This document shows, piece by piece, positions 1 to 7,062 of a DNA stretch of 9,305 nucleotides. How positions within the stretch are numbered: the stretch's first letter is position 1; each line of letters begins with the position of its first letter. The translations under genes and the position numbers were made by a program. The notes under the pieces are model-generated. The model was not told the origin of the DNA, did not search any database, and was given only the letters and a program-made list of their open reading frames with translations. The DNA is from JAQBXX01 sp963925015 (GTDB lineage Bacteria; Pseudomonadota; Gammaproteobacteria; SURF-13), in NCBI GenBank assembly GCA_963925015.1, contig CAWUTX010000108.1:1-9305 (forward strand), read 5' to 3'.

Positions 1-873
1 TTGCGCGACCGTCATGCGCGGAATGCCAGCCAGGTCAGCGAAATCCTGCACGCAGGTATAACCGAGAGCAGAAAGCATCCGAATCATCTCACGCCCTTGA
101 TCGTAGCCATGCTCCAGCAGCAACCAGCCACCCCTCACCCGGCTTGAACGGGGGGCGGGGGTGAAATACTCACGCGCCTGTCCGACAATAGTGCGCAGAT
201 ACTGCAAACCGTCCGCACCCGCCACCAGCGCAACTTCCGGTTCAAAGCGTAAATCATTCAAATGCGGATCATCGCTCCTCACGTAGGGCGGATTGGAAAC
301 GATCATATCGAAACTTTCGTTTTGTAAGGGAGCAAACCAGTCGTCCGATCCCAAACGAAATTCGATGTTGCGGATGTTCAGTTGTGCGGCGTTGGCGCGC
401 GCGATCTCCAACGCCGCCGCGGAAATATCCGTCGCAATAATATGACAGCGCGGACGCTCATGCGCGATGGAGAGTGCAATCGCGCCCGAGCCGGTGCCGA
501 GATCGGCGATGCGCCATGCCGCATCCGGCAGAATGCGCTTCAGCGCCTGCTCGACCAGCAGCTCCGTTTCCGGGCGTGGGATGAGCGTGTCTTGCGTCAC
601 CCTCAACTCCAGCGACCAGAACCCGCGCACGCCGGTGAGATAGGCCGCCGGCTCGCCGCGCACGCGGCGTTCAATCAGATTCTCAAGCCGTCTACGTTGA
701 GGAGCGGTGAGCGAATGCCCGGCGTGCGCACGCAGAAAACTGCGCGGTTGATTGAGTACGTGACACAGCAATAATTCTGCATCGAGCGTAGCGCTGTCGT
801 GATGCCGCAGGCGCAGGCTCGCATCCGTGAGCGCCTGCGCCACACCGTATGCGCTGGCGGCGTGGGCGCGCAT
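1..873 (-). CDS. prmC: PrmC, release factor glutamine N5-methyltransferase (3' end beyond window)
   Basis: This is the SAM-dependent enzyme that methylates the glutamine of the GGQ motif in RF1 and RF2. Read from an ATG at 873-871, the frame stays open to base 1 (291 codons). The SAM-binding motif DLGTGSGAI falls at residues 124-132 and the catalytic NPPY at 194-197. RFEPEVAL and GGWLLLEHGYDQG follow, all typical of PrmC/HemK. The last residues seen (DLAGIPRMTVAQ) match the family C-terminus, so only a few residues should be missing. The start overlaps the prfA stop by one base (TGATG), which suggests translational coupling. Oddity: about eight extra residues (APRSSRVR) sit before GGWLLLEHG, encoded by a palindromic GC-rich stretch. 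Assignment is firm; the exact 3' end is not visible. Confidence 0.95.
   Translation of the reverse strand, partial: MRAHAASAYGVAQALTDASLRLRHHDSATLDAELLLCHVLNQPRSFLRAHAGHSLTAPQRRRLENLIERRVRGEPAAYLTGVRGFWSLELRVTQDTLIPRPETELLVEQALKRILPDAAWRIADLGTGSGAIALSIAHERPRCHIIATDISAAALEIARANAAQLNIRNIEFRLGSDDWFAPLQNESFDMIVSNPPYVRSDDPHLNDLRFEPEVALVAGADGLQYLRTIVGQAREYFTPAPRSSRVRGGWLLLEHGYDQGREMIRMLSALGYTCVQDFADLAGIPRMTVAQ
130..165. repeat. Imperfect GC-rich palindrome inside prmC
   Basis: On the plus strand, CACCCCTCACCCGG is followed by a short spacer (cttgaa) and then CGGGGGGCGGGGGTG, forming an imperfect inverted repeat. It encodes the extra APRSSRVR residues of PrmC without breaking the frame. I infer a small palindromic insertion; its copy number in the genome cannot be seen here. 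Confidence 0.45.
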
Positions 874-1955
874 CAACCGGCCAGCGCCGCCAACTGGTCG
901 GCCTGATACTCGTTGATGAGCGGGTTGATCACGGCATCGAGCTGGCCCTGCAAAATACTGTCGAGCTGATACAGCGTGAGATTGATGCGATGATCGGTGA
1001 GCCGCCCTTGCGGAAAATTGTAGGTGCGGATCCGGTCGGAGCGTTCGCCGCTGCCGACCAGATCGCGCCGTAGTTCGGCCTCCGCCTTGTGTTGCTTGGC
1101 CTGCTCGGCGGCGAGCAGGCGCGACTGCAACAGCGACATCGCGCGCGCGCGATTTTTATGTTGCGAGCGTTCGTCCTGACACTCGACCACGGTGCCGGTC
1201 GGCAGGTGCGTGATGCGTATCGCGGAGTCGGTCTTGTTGACGTGCTGGCCGCCCGCGCCGCTGGCGCGAAAGGTATCGACTTTCAGATCGGCGGGATTGA
1301 TCTTGATCTCATCCACCTCGGCCACTTCGGGCATCACCGCCACGGTGCAGGTCGAGGTATGGATGCGTCCCTGCGTCTCGGTGGTTGGCACGCGCTGTAC
1401 ACGGTGCCCGCCGGATTCAAATTTTAGGCGCGAAAAAGCGCCATGGCCGATCACGCGCAGAATGCTTTCCTTGTAGCCGCCGTGTTCGCCTGCGCTGCTG
1501 GTGATGACCTCCACCTGCCAGCGGCGTAGCTCGGCGTAGCGCGTGTACATGCGCGCGAGATCACCCGCGAACAACGCCGCCTCGTCGCCGCCGGTGCCGG
1601 CGCGGATTTCGAGAAAGATGTTGCCTGCGTCGTGCGGATCGGTGGGCAGCAGCAGGCGCTGCAATTCGGTTTCCAGTGCCTGCTGCCTGGCCTCTGCCTG
1701 CTTCACTTCCTCTTGCGCCAGCGCGTGCATCTCTGCATCATCCTCGCGCAGCATCTGTTGCGCGGCGTCGAGATCGGTGAGCGTGGACTGGTAGCGCTGA
1801 AAACACTCGACGATGGGGCGCAGTTCGGCGTATTCCATCGAGTAACTGCGGAAGCGTGTCTGGTCGCGGATCACTCCGGCGTCGCCTAGCAGGGCGCTTA
1901 TTTCGTGCAGGCGTTCGGAAAGGTTCTCGAGCTTGCTTTGGATAGAGAGGTTCAC
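873..1955 (-). CDS. prfA: Peptide chain release factor 1 (RF1)
   Basis: RF1 recognises UAA and UAG in the ribosomal A site and triggers hydrolysis of peptidyl-tRNA. The 360-residue length equals that of E. coli RF1. The GGQ motif is at residues 235-237 in the context GAGGQHVN. The codon-reading tripeptide region reads RVPTTETQGRIHTS, with PTT at 190-192 where E. coli has PAT, and there is no RF2-type SPF tripeptide. LLGSGERSDRIRTYNFPQGR near the C-terminus is also typical. The start codon is GTG (1955-1953), preceded by AAGGA at nine bases, and gives an N-terminus aligned with E. coli RF1. The gene lies between hemA and prmC, the usual gammaproteobacterial order, and overlaps prmC by one base. 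Confidence 0.97.
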   Translation of the reverse strand: MNLSIQSKLENLSERLHEISALLGDAGVIRDQTRFRSYSMEYAELRPIVECFQRYQSTLTDLDAAQQMLREDDAEMHALAQEEVKQAEARQQALETELQRLLLPTDPHDAGNIFLEIRAGTGGDEAALFAGDLARMYTRYAELRRWQVEVITSSAGEHGGYKESILRVIGHGAFSRLKFESGGHRVQRVPTTETQGRIHTSTCTVAVMPEVAEVDEIKINPADLKVDTFRASGAGGQHVNKTDSAIRITHLPTGTVVECQDERSQHKNRARAMSLLQSRLLAAEQAKQHKAEAELRRDLVGSGERSDRIRTYNFPQGRLTDHRINLTLYQLDSILQGQLDAVINPLINEYQADQLAALAG

Positions 1956-1964
1956 AGTTTAATT

Positions 1965-1969
1965 TCCTT
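1965..1969 (-). promoter_or_regulatory. Shine-Dalgarno of prfA supporting a GTG start
   Basis: AAGGA on the minus strand lies nine bases before the GTG at 1955. It supports GTG rather than a later ATG as the RF1 start. It is only five bases outside the large inverted repeat at 1975-2072, so folding of that repeat in the mRNA could influence access to this site. Confidence 0.6.
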
Positions 1970-1974
1970 AAGAC

Positions 1975-2072
1975 TCAACGCAAAGACGCAAAGACGCCAA
2001 GTAGGCGAAAATTCTTTAAGAAATTACTTTTTGGAAGCTACATACCTTGGCGTCTTTGCGTCTTTGCGTTGA
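1975..2072. repeat. Perfect 27-bp inverted repeat with 43-nt loop between hemA and prfA
   Basis: The left arm at 1975-2001 and the right arm at 2046-2072 are exact reverse complements. Each arm contains the 8-base unit GCAAAGAC repeated in tandem (or GTCTTTGC on the other arm). The loop is AT-rich and holds a small palindrome, TTCTTTAAGAA, at 2012-2022. There is no coding potential. The structure is like a REP or non-autonomous palindromic element inserted in the hemA-prfA spacer. It could act as a transcript hairpin, but it has no U-tract on either side, so it is not a classic intrinsic terminator. Confidence 0.85.
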
Positions 2073-2087
2073 TAGTTGTTAACTATC
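2071..2087. repeat. Small perfect hairpin spanning the hemA stop codon
   Basis: GATAGTT (2071-2077) and AACTATC (2081-2087) are perfect inverted arms around a 3-nt loop. The hemA TAA lies across the loop and the second arm. It overlaps the outer end of the large inverted repeat by two bases, so it could mark the insertion target. Alternatively it is chance. Confidence 0.5.
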
Positions 2088-3341
2088 GGAATCTTTCAAA
2101 TCAAACAACTCGCGTGCGGCGAGCAGTAATTCTGTGCGGCCTTCAAAACCGGCCTGCTTCATCTGGATGCAGGGCGCGTGCGTGAGTTTGTTGGTAAGCG
2201 AGCGCGCCAGCAGATACATCACCTGTTCGGGGTCGCGCCCCTGCGCCAACAGCCGTCGCGCATTGTCGATCTCGTCATCACGCGTACGTTCGGCGCTGCT
2301 GCGGTAGGCGCGAATGGTGGAGACGGCGGAGAGCGATTGCAGCCAGCCCATGAAGTGCGTGACCTGGGTGTCGATGATCTCCTCGGCCTGCGCGGCGGCG
2401 GCCTTGCGCGACTTCAGACTCTCCTGAATCACTTCTTGCAGATCATCCACCGTATACAGGTACACGTCGGCCAGATCGCCTACCTCCGGCTCGATGTCGC
2501 GCGGCACGGCGATATCCACCATGAACATCGGGCGATGTTTGCGCGCCTTGAGTGCGCTCTCAACGCTGCCCTTGCCGAGTATCGGCAACTGGCTGGCGGT
2601 GGAGGAAATGACGATATCGGCCTCACTTAAGTGCGCCGGTATTTCGGACAGCGAAATGGCGTAACCGTTGAACTCGCTCGCCAGCGCATGCGCGCGATCT
2701 ACCGTGCGGTTGGCGACGATCATGCGCCCGATGCCACTCTCATGCAGATGGCGCGCGACGAGTTCGATCGTCTCGCCCGCGCCAATCAACAGTGCTGTGT
2801 GTCCGGAGAGGTCGGTAAAAATCTGTTTTGCGAGCGTGACGGCAGCGAACGCCACCGACACCGGACTCGCGCCGATGGCGGTATCGGTGCGCACCTGTTT
2901 GGCGGCGGCGAAGGTGTGCTGAAACAAACGGCTCAACAACGCACCGACCGTGCCTGCCTCCTGCGCATCCTTATAGGCCACCTTGATCTGTCCCAGAATC
3001 TGCGGCTCACCCAGCACCATGGAGTCGAGCCCGCTCGCCACGCGCAGCATATGGCGCACCGCAGACTGGTCTTCAAAGGTATAAAGATAGGGCAGAATCG
3101 CGTCCGCTGGAAGCTGGTGGTGGCGCGCAAGCCAGGCGCTGATGACGCTGACATCGGGGCCGTCGGCGTGGCAATATAGCTCGGTGCGGTTGCAGGTGGA
3201 AAGGATCGCCGCCTCGTGCACGCCGGGCTGGGCCGTCAGCTCGCGCAGCGCCTGTTGCAGGCGCGCGGGCACAAACGCCACCCGCTCGCGTATCTCCACC
3301 GGCGCGGTCTTGTGATTGACTCCCACTGAAAATAACGGCAT
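2079..3341 (-). CDS. hemA: Glutamyl-tRNA reductase
   Basis: HemA reduces glutamyl-tRNA(Glu) with NADPH to glutamate-1-semialdehyde, the first committed step of C5-pathway tetrapyrrole synthesis. The 420-residue protein starts MPLFSVGVNHKTAPVEIRER. The catalytic cysteine is C50 in STCNRTELY. SMVLGEPQILGQIK lies at about 108-120, and the Rossmann NADPH-binding segment LLIGAGET at about 184-191. MVDIAVPRDIEPEV lies at 274-287, followed by a helical dimerisation domain. The frame is open far upstream of this ATG, antisense to the TPR gene, but family alignment and GAGACAGG just upstream place the start at 3341. It heads the hemA-prfA-prmC set and is divergent from the TPR lipoprotein gene. Confidence 0.97.
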   Translation of the reverse strand: MPLFSVGVNHKTAPVEIRERVAFVPARLQQALRELTAQPGVHEAAILSTCNRTELYCHADGPDVSVISAWLARHHQLPADAILPYLYTFEDQSAVRHMLRVASGLDSMVLGEPQILGQIKVAYKDAQEAGTVGALLSRLFQHTFAAAKQVRTDTAIGASPVSVAFAAVTLAKQIFTDLSGHTALLIGAGETIELVARHLHESGIGRMIVANRTVDRAHALASEFNGYAISLSEIPAHLSEADIVISSTASQLPILGKGSVESALKARKHRPMFMVDIAVPRDIEPEVGDLADVYLYTVDDLQEVIQESLKSRKAAAAQAEEIIDTQVTHFMGWLQSLSAVSTIRAYRSSAERTRDDEIDNARRLLAQGRDPEQVMYLLARSLTNKLTHAPCIQMKQAGFEGRTELLLAARELFDLKDSDS

Positions 3342-3375
3342 ACCCTGTCTCAAACTCACACACTCAAGCTTGGAA

Positions 3376-3404
3376 ATTCTGAGGGATGGGCCGCCGGAAT
3401 ACAA
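3376..3404 (-). promoter_or_regulatory. Weak candidate sigma70 promoter for hemA
   Basis: On the minus strand TTGTAT (3404-3399) is followed, after exactly 17 bases, by CAGAAT (3381-3376). Each hexamer matches four of six consensus bases. It sits 35 bases before the hemA ATG in the divergent spacer. The spacing is good and the hexamers are mediocre, so this is only a candidate. Confidence 0.3.
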
Positions 3405-3444
3405 GTTTTGCCCGTCGTCGCCCCCAAGCCGGCCTACTTTTAGG

Positions 3445-3450
3445 TATAGT
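3445..3450 (+). promoter_or_regulatory. Candidate -10 box for the TPR lipoprotein gene
   Basis: TATAGT matches five of six bases of the sigma70 -10 consensus and lies 35 bases before the ATG. No convincing -35 hexamer is found 16-18 bases upstream, so the call is weak. Confidence 0.25.
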
Positions 3451-3474
3451 AGCCCTGTTGAATATCGTCTCTTT

Positions 3475-3480
3475 AAGGAG
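3475..3480 (+). promoter_or_regulatory. Strong Shine-Dalgarno of the TPR lipoprotein gene
   Basis: AAGGAG lies five bases before the ATG at 3486 and fixes this start over internal methionines. It keeps the signal peptide and lipobox in the protein. Confidence 0.7.
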
Positions 3481-3485
3481 CCCCC

Positions 3486-5264
3486 ATGAAGTGGTCCATC
3501 ACCGCACTGCCGCCCCATAAGCTCCTGCTGTGCATGGCCCTGCTGACCACCGCACTCGCGGCGGGCTGTGCGCTGCCCCACCAACAGCCCCCTCAGACTG
3601 CGGCCCTGCCCACGTCTGCACAAAGTGCGCCCGGCGCCGATGCGATGTATGGCCTGCTGGTGGCGGAGATCGCAGGCCAGCGCGGGAACTACGCCGTAGC
3701 GTTCGATCACTACCTGCAGGTAGCACGCAGCACGCGCGACCGCTACGCCGCCGAACGCGCCATGCAAATCGCGGTGTTCATGCGCGACAAGGAAAAGTCG
3801 CTCACCGCCGCGCGCCTGTGGGCAGACATCGACCCCGACAGCCTCGACGCGCGCCAGAGACTCATAGTGTTCCTGCTGCGCAACGGCCAGTCCGAAGAGG
3901 CCCTGCCGCATCTGGACAGCCTCCTCGCCGCCGTACATGCTGCACCCGCACCCAAACCCGCACCCCCTGCGAACGACCTCAGCCTTGATCTCGGCGCCTC
4001 CGCGCAGGGCTACATGCAGATCGCCGCGCTGCTGGGCACGGAGCAGGATAAACAGGCCGCGCTCAGTCTCATGCAGCGCTTTGTCGCCCGTCACGAAAAC
4101 GATGCCGACGCACACTTCGCCTACGCCAATCTCGCGCTCAGCGCAGGCGATCTCGCCAGCGCGCAAACCGCCACCGACGCCGCGCTGCAACGCAAGCCCC
4201 TCTGGCCGAGCGCGCTGGTGCTGCGCGCGCGCATCCTGCAGGCGCAGGGCAATGCCAGCGCGGCCATCATCGCACTCGGAGCAGCGGTGAAACAATCGCC
4301 CAAAGACCTGCCGTTGCGGCTCGCCTATGCACGCATGCTGGTGGACAGCCATCGCATGAAAGAGGCGCGCGCGCAATTCGGGGTGATGGCGCAGCAGGCC
4401 AGGAACAACGTCGACGTGCTGCTCGCCCTCGGCTTGGTGTCGATGCAAATCAAGCAGCAGGACGACGCCGAGCGCTACCTCAATCAGGTGCTCAAACTCG
4501 GCAAACGCGGGACGGAGGCACACTATTACCTCGGCCAGATTGCGGAAACCAAAAAGCGTCCGCGCACCGCCATCGAGCACTACAAAAAGGTGGCCGAAGG
4601 CGACGCCTGGCTCGACGCGCAACTGCGCATCGCGCGCCTCACCGCCAAAGAGAGCGGGCTCGCGGCGGGGCGCGCCTACCTGCAAGCCATCCAGCTGCAA
4701 AATCCGCTGCAGCAAGTCCAGATCATCATGGCCGAGGGCGACCTGCTGCGCGAGCAAAAGCGCTACACCGAGGCGCTGGAGCTCTACAACGCCGCACTCA
4801 CCGAGCAACCCAACGACAGCAACCTGCTCTACTCGCGCGCCATGCTGGCGGAAAAGATGGATCGGCTCGATCTGCTGGAACAGGATCTGCGCACGGTCAT
4901 TGAACGCGAGCCGGAAAATGCCACCATCCTCAACGCGCTAGGCTATACCCTCGCCGACCGCACCACGCGTTATCAGGAGGCGCTCGGCTATATCGAGCGC
5001 GCACTGCAACTCAGGCCGCAGGAGCCGTCCATCATCGACAGCATGGGCTGGGTACTCTACCGCCTCGGCCGCCACCAGGAAGCGCTGCGTTACCTGAAGA
5101 CCGCACTCGACCTTGCCGACGACCCGGAAATAGCCGCCCACCTCGGCGAGGTGATGTGGGTCACGAGCGACCAGAAAGGCGCGCTCAAAATCTGGGAGCA
5201 GGGGCTGAAGGTAAACTCCGAAAATGAGGTGCTGTTGAACACCATGAAACGCTTCAGCCGCTGA
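3486..5264 (+). CDS. TPR-repeat lipoprotein of unknown specific role
   Basis: This 592-residue protein has a signal peptide (charged start, hydrophobic residues about 12-26) ending in LAAGC, so C28 is a likely lipidation site. A low-complexity Pro/Ala linker (HAAPAPKPAPP) lies at 151-161. Most of the rest is helical tetratricopeptide repeats: an early one at about 55-85, then about 205-375, and a strong C-terminal set at about 411-580 with typical W/Y-L-G-Y-A spacing (for example LNALGYTLADR and DSMGWVLYRLGRHQEAL). Such proteins are commonly scaffolds for envelope complexes, probably at the outer membrane; no enzymatic motif is visible. AAGGAG five bases before the ATG supports the start. In gamma- and betaproteobacteria a TPR gene here is often followed by lolB and ispE, but neither follows here. 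The specific partner is unknown. Confidence 0.9.
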   Translation: MKWSITALPPHKLLLCMALLTTALAAGCALPHQQPPQTAALPTSAQSAPGADAMYGLLVAEIAGQRGNYAVAFDHYLQVARSTRDRYAAERAMQIAVFMRDKEKSLTAARLWADIDPDSLDARQRLIVFLLRNGQSEEALPHLDSLLAAVHAAPAPKPAPPANDLSLDLGASAQGYMQIAALLGTEQDKQAALSLMQRFVARHENDADAHFAYANLALSAGDLASAQTATDAALQRKPLWPSALVLRARILQAQGNASAAIIALGAAVKQSPKDLPLRLAYARMLVDSHRMKEARAQFGVMAQQARNNVDVLLALGLVSMQIKQQDDAERYLNQVLKLGKRGTEAHYYLGQIAETKKRPRTAIEHYKKVAEGDAWLDAQLRIARLTAKESGLAAGRAYLQAIQLQNPLQQVQIIMAEGDLLREQKRYTEALELYNAALTEQPNDSNLLYSRAMLAEKMDRLDLLEQDLRTVIEREPENATILNALGYTLADRTTRYQEALGYIERALQLRPQEPSIIDSMGWVLYRLGRHQEALRYLKTALDLADDPEIAAHLGEVMWVTSDQKGALKIWEQGLKVNSENEVLLNTMKRFSR

Positions 5265-5635
5265 AGAACGTCCAGTGAAGGCAGTAAAGGGCGCCTCTAA
5301 AAATGATGGATTTTGCTTCAAGGCAAGGCACAGCGCAGGCGAGCAGCGCAGCATACGAGTCAGTATGTGAGCAGCGGAGACAAGCTGTAACGCAGTATTG
5401 GAGCAAAAGACGCATTTTTAGGGGTGCCCATAGGCATACTATAGAGAACTCCGGGACGCGCGTCCATAGGCCTCCGCCCCTCGAACCAGAAAACCCTCAT
5501 CAAGATGGCACGTTATGAGCATATTCGAAGACATTTACGTATTTTAGCAACAAGTTTGGCCACATCACGTCAAAAGCGTTCATTTCGAGTCATTTATACC
5601 GGCAGGGCGCCCCTCACAGCGCGAGGATGCTATTT
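5265..5635. other. Convergent intergenic stretch, no gene recognised
   Basis: This 371-base region lies between the converging TPR and pyrE genes. Its first half is mostly the MITE-like element at 5289-5429. The remainder has a 12-base palindrome GGACGCGCGTCC (5454-5465) between two copies of CCATAGGC (5428-5435 and 5464-5471). It also has a 46-codon open frame from ATG 5505 (MARYEHIRRHLRIL...) that runs into the pyrE 3' end. That frame has no clear ribosome binding site and no recognisable family, so I do not call it a gene. No convincing intrinsic terminator is seen for either flanking gene. Confidence 0.7.
5289..5429. mobile_element. MITE-like repeat element with 17-bp terminal inverted repeats
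   Basis: The left end (5289-5305, GGGCGCCTCTAAAAATG) and the reverse complement of the right end (5413-5429, GGGCACCCCTAAAAATG) match at 15 of 17 positions. The similarity continues inward less exactly (TTTTGCTTCAA against TTTTGCTCCAA). The centre has another inverted pair, CATAC...GTATG, and two GAGCAGCG copies. At about 141 bp with no coding capacity, it looks like a non-autonomous transposable or REP-like element able to fold into one long hairpin. No clear target-site duplication is visible. Its family and copy number are unknown from this window. Confidence 0.7.
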
Positions 5636-6277
5636 TCAAACCCCATAGCGTGTACGGTAGCTCTGGATGGCATCAAGATGAGGCCGTACCGCAGCTCTTT
5701 GCTCCACGTAACCCAGCAGCGTCTCCAGCGTGACGATACTCACCACCGGAATGCCGTAATTGTTTTTCACCTCCTGCACGGCGGACAGTTCGCCCTGACC
5801 GCGCTCCTGGCGGTCAAGCGCGATCAGCGCGCCCGCAGGCTGCGCGCCCGCATCCTTGATGATAGCGACGGCCTCACCCACAGAGATACCCGCGCTGATC
5901 ACGTCGTCCACGATGAGCGCGCGCCCTGCGAGCGGCGCGCCGACGATCAAACCGCCTTCACCGTGGCGCTTCACCTCTTTGCGGTTGAAGGCATAAGGCA
6001 CGTCGCGCCCGTGATGGTCGGCCAGCGCGATGCTCACCGTCGCCACCAGCGGAATGCCCTTGTAGGCCGGCCCGTAGAGCATGTCGTACTCCACGCCGGA
6101 GTGAACCAGCGCCGCTGCGTAATAGCGCCCAAGCCGCGCGAGGCTCGCGCCGGTATTGAACAGGCCGCTGTTGAAAAAATACGGACTCACGCGCCCGGAC
6201 TTCAGCGTGAACTCACCGAACTTGAGCACGCCGGTATCCAGGGCAAAATCGAGAAATTCGCGTTGATAGTCTTGCAT
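5636..6277 (-). CDS. pyrE: Orotate phosphoribosyltransferase
   Basis: PyrE converts orotate and PRPP to orotidine 5'-phosphate in de novo pyrimidine synthesis, in the cytoplasm as a dimer. Starting at ATG 6277 (MQDYQREFLDFAL) it has 213 residues, the same as E. coli PyrE. LKFGEFTLKSGR and SPYFFNSGLFNTG bind orotate (K26, F34-F35). GPAYKGIPL contains K73. The mobile loop carries NRKEVKRHGEGG (K100, K103, H105), and the PRPP loop is LIVDDVISAG, with VDDVISAG at 123-130. The open frame extends 22 codons further upstream into chrA, but those residues do not fit the family. It begins 11 bases after the chrA stop with only a poor ribosome binding site, so it probably shares a transcript with chrA and vapBC. 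Confidence 0.96.
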   Translation of the reverse strand: MQDYQREFLDFALDTGVLKFGEFTLKSGRVSPYFFNSGLFNTGASLARLGRYYAAALVHSGVEYDMLYGPAYKGIPLVATVSIALADHHGRDVPYAFNRKEVKRHGEGGLIVGAPLAGRALIVDDVISAGISVGEAVAIIKDAGAQPAGALIALDRQERGQGELSAVQEVKNNYGIPVVSIVTLETLLGYVEQRAAVRPHLDAIQSYRTRYGV

Positions 6278-6288
6278 GATTGTAATTG

Positions 6289-6915
6289 TCAGGTAATCAA
6301 GGAGTGCAGTATACCCAATACAGCGCAGGCGGCGATCACCCAAACAACACCCACGTTAAAACGCATCAGCGCGATGAAGGCGGCCACGCTCACCAGCACG
6401 GGAAACACATCGAGGCCCGCAGCGTAGCCCTGCGGCCAGAACACATGATAGGCAAAAAACAGCGCGAGATTGAGTATCACCCCCACCACGGCGGCGGTGA
6501 TGGCGCTGAGCGGCGCGGTAAACTTGAGCGCGTGGCGCGTGGCCTCGATGAGCGGCGCGCCCACCAGAATAAACAGGAATGACGGCAGGAAGGTAAACCA
6601 GGTCGCCACCAGCCCGCCCGCGAGGCCCGCGAGCACCAAGGCGTCCGGGCCGAACAACTGCTTGGTCCAGCCCCCGACAAACCCCACGAAGGTGACCACC
6701 ATGATGAGCGGCCCCGGCGTGGTTTCACCGAGCGCGAGGCCATCTATCATCTGCGTGGTGCTGAGCCACTGGTAATGCTCAACCGCGCCCTGATGCACGT
6801 ACGGCAACACCGCATAGGCCCCGCCGAAGGTGAGCAGCGCCGCCTTGGTGAAAAACCAGCCCATTTGCGTGAGCGCGCCGTCCCAGCCGTAGCGGCTGTA
6901 GAGCAGCGCCATCAC
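6289..6915 (-). CDS. C-terminal half of ChrA, downstream of the amber codon
   Basis: The second CHR domain is intact, with FFTKAALLTFGGAYAVLPYV and DGLALGETTPGPLIMVVTF motifs followed by several membrane segments, ending GILHSLIT. The first usable start after the amber codon is GTG 6915 (or ATG 6912), 49 codons later. No ATG, GTG or TTG occurs between. That start lies inside a hydrophobic segment (ALSFVAAGAALWIAVMALLY), and no proper Shine-Dalgarno precedes it. Independent translation would therefore lose part of a conserved membrane helix. This makes a well-adapted split gene less likely than readthrough, decay or a sequence error. Confidence 0.5.
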   Translation of the reverse strand: MMALLYSRYGWDGALTQMGWFFTKAALLTFGGAYAVLPYVHQGAVEHYQWLSTTQMIDGLALGETTPGPLIMVVTFVGFVGGWTKQLFGPDALVLAGLAGGLVATWFTFLPSFLFILVGAPLIEATRHALKFTAPLSAITAAVVGVILNLALFFAYHVFWPQGYAAGLDVFPVLVSVAAFIALMRFNVGVVWVIAACAVLGILHSLIT

Positions 6916-7062
6916 GGCGATCCAAAGCGCCGCCCCTGCCGCAACAAAGCTCAGCGCGCGCCTGGCGCTGAAATGCGCGTGCTCCGGTAACGGCGTGTGG
7001 TCGTCTATCAGCGCCGGGCCGTGACTGGCAGCGGCAGCAAAGTGCTGATGGGCGGCGGAAAA

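Noticed and set aside
873..1889. Several plus-strand open frames opposite prfA
   Set aside because: All lie antisense to a full-length RF1 gene with intact motifs, and their translations resemble no family.
3342..4808. Long open frame on the minus strand continuing upstream of hemA, antisense to the TPR gene
   Set aside because: Its translation is low-complexity with no family likeness, HemA homology begins at 3341, and the plus strand carries a convincing TPR lipoprotein. It is a shadow of GC-rich codon use.
5605..5635. Possible intrinsic terminator for pyrE
   Set aside because: Only short stems (CCTC/GAGG, GGGCGCCC) and no U-tract on the minus strand.
5505..5647. 46-codon open frame beginning MARYEHIRRHLRIL
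   Set aside because: The first residues faintly recall four-helix or Avd-like proteins, but the likeness stops at once. There is no ribosome binding site, and it overlaps the pyrE 3' end.
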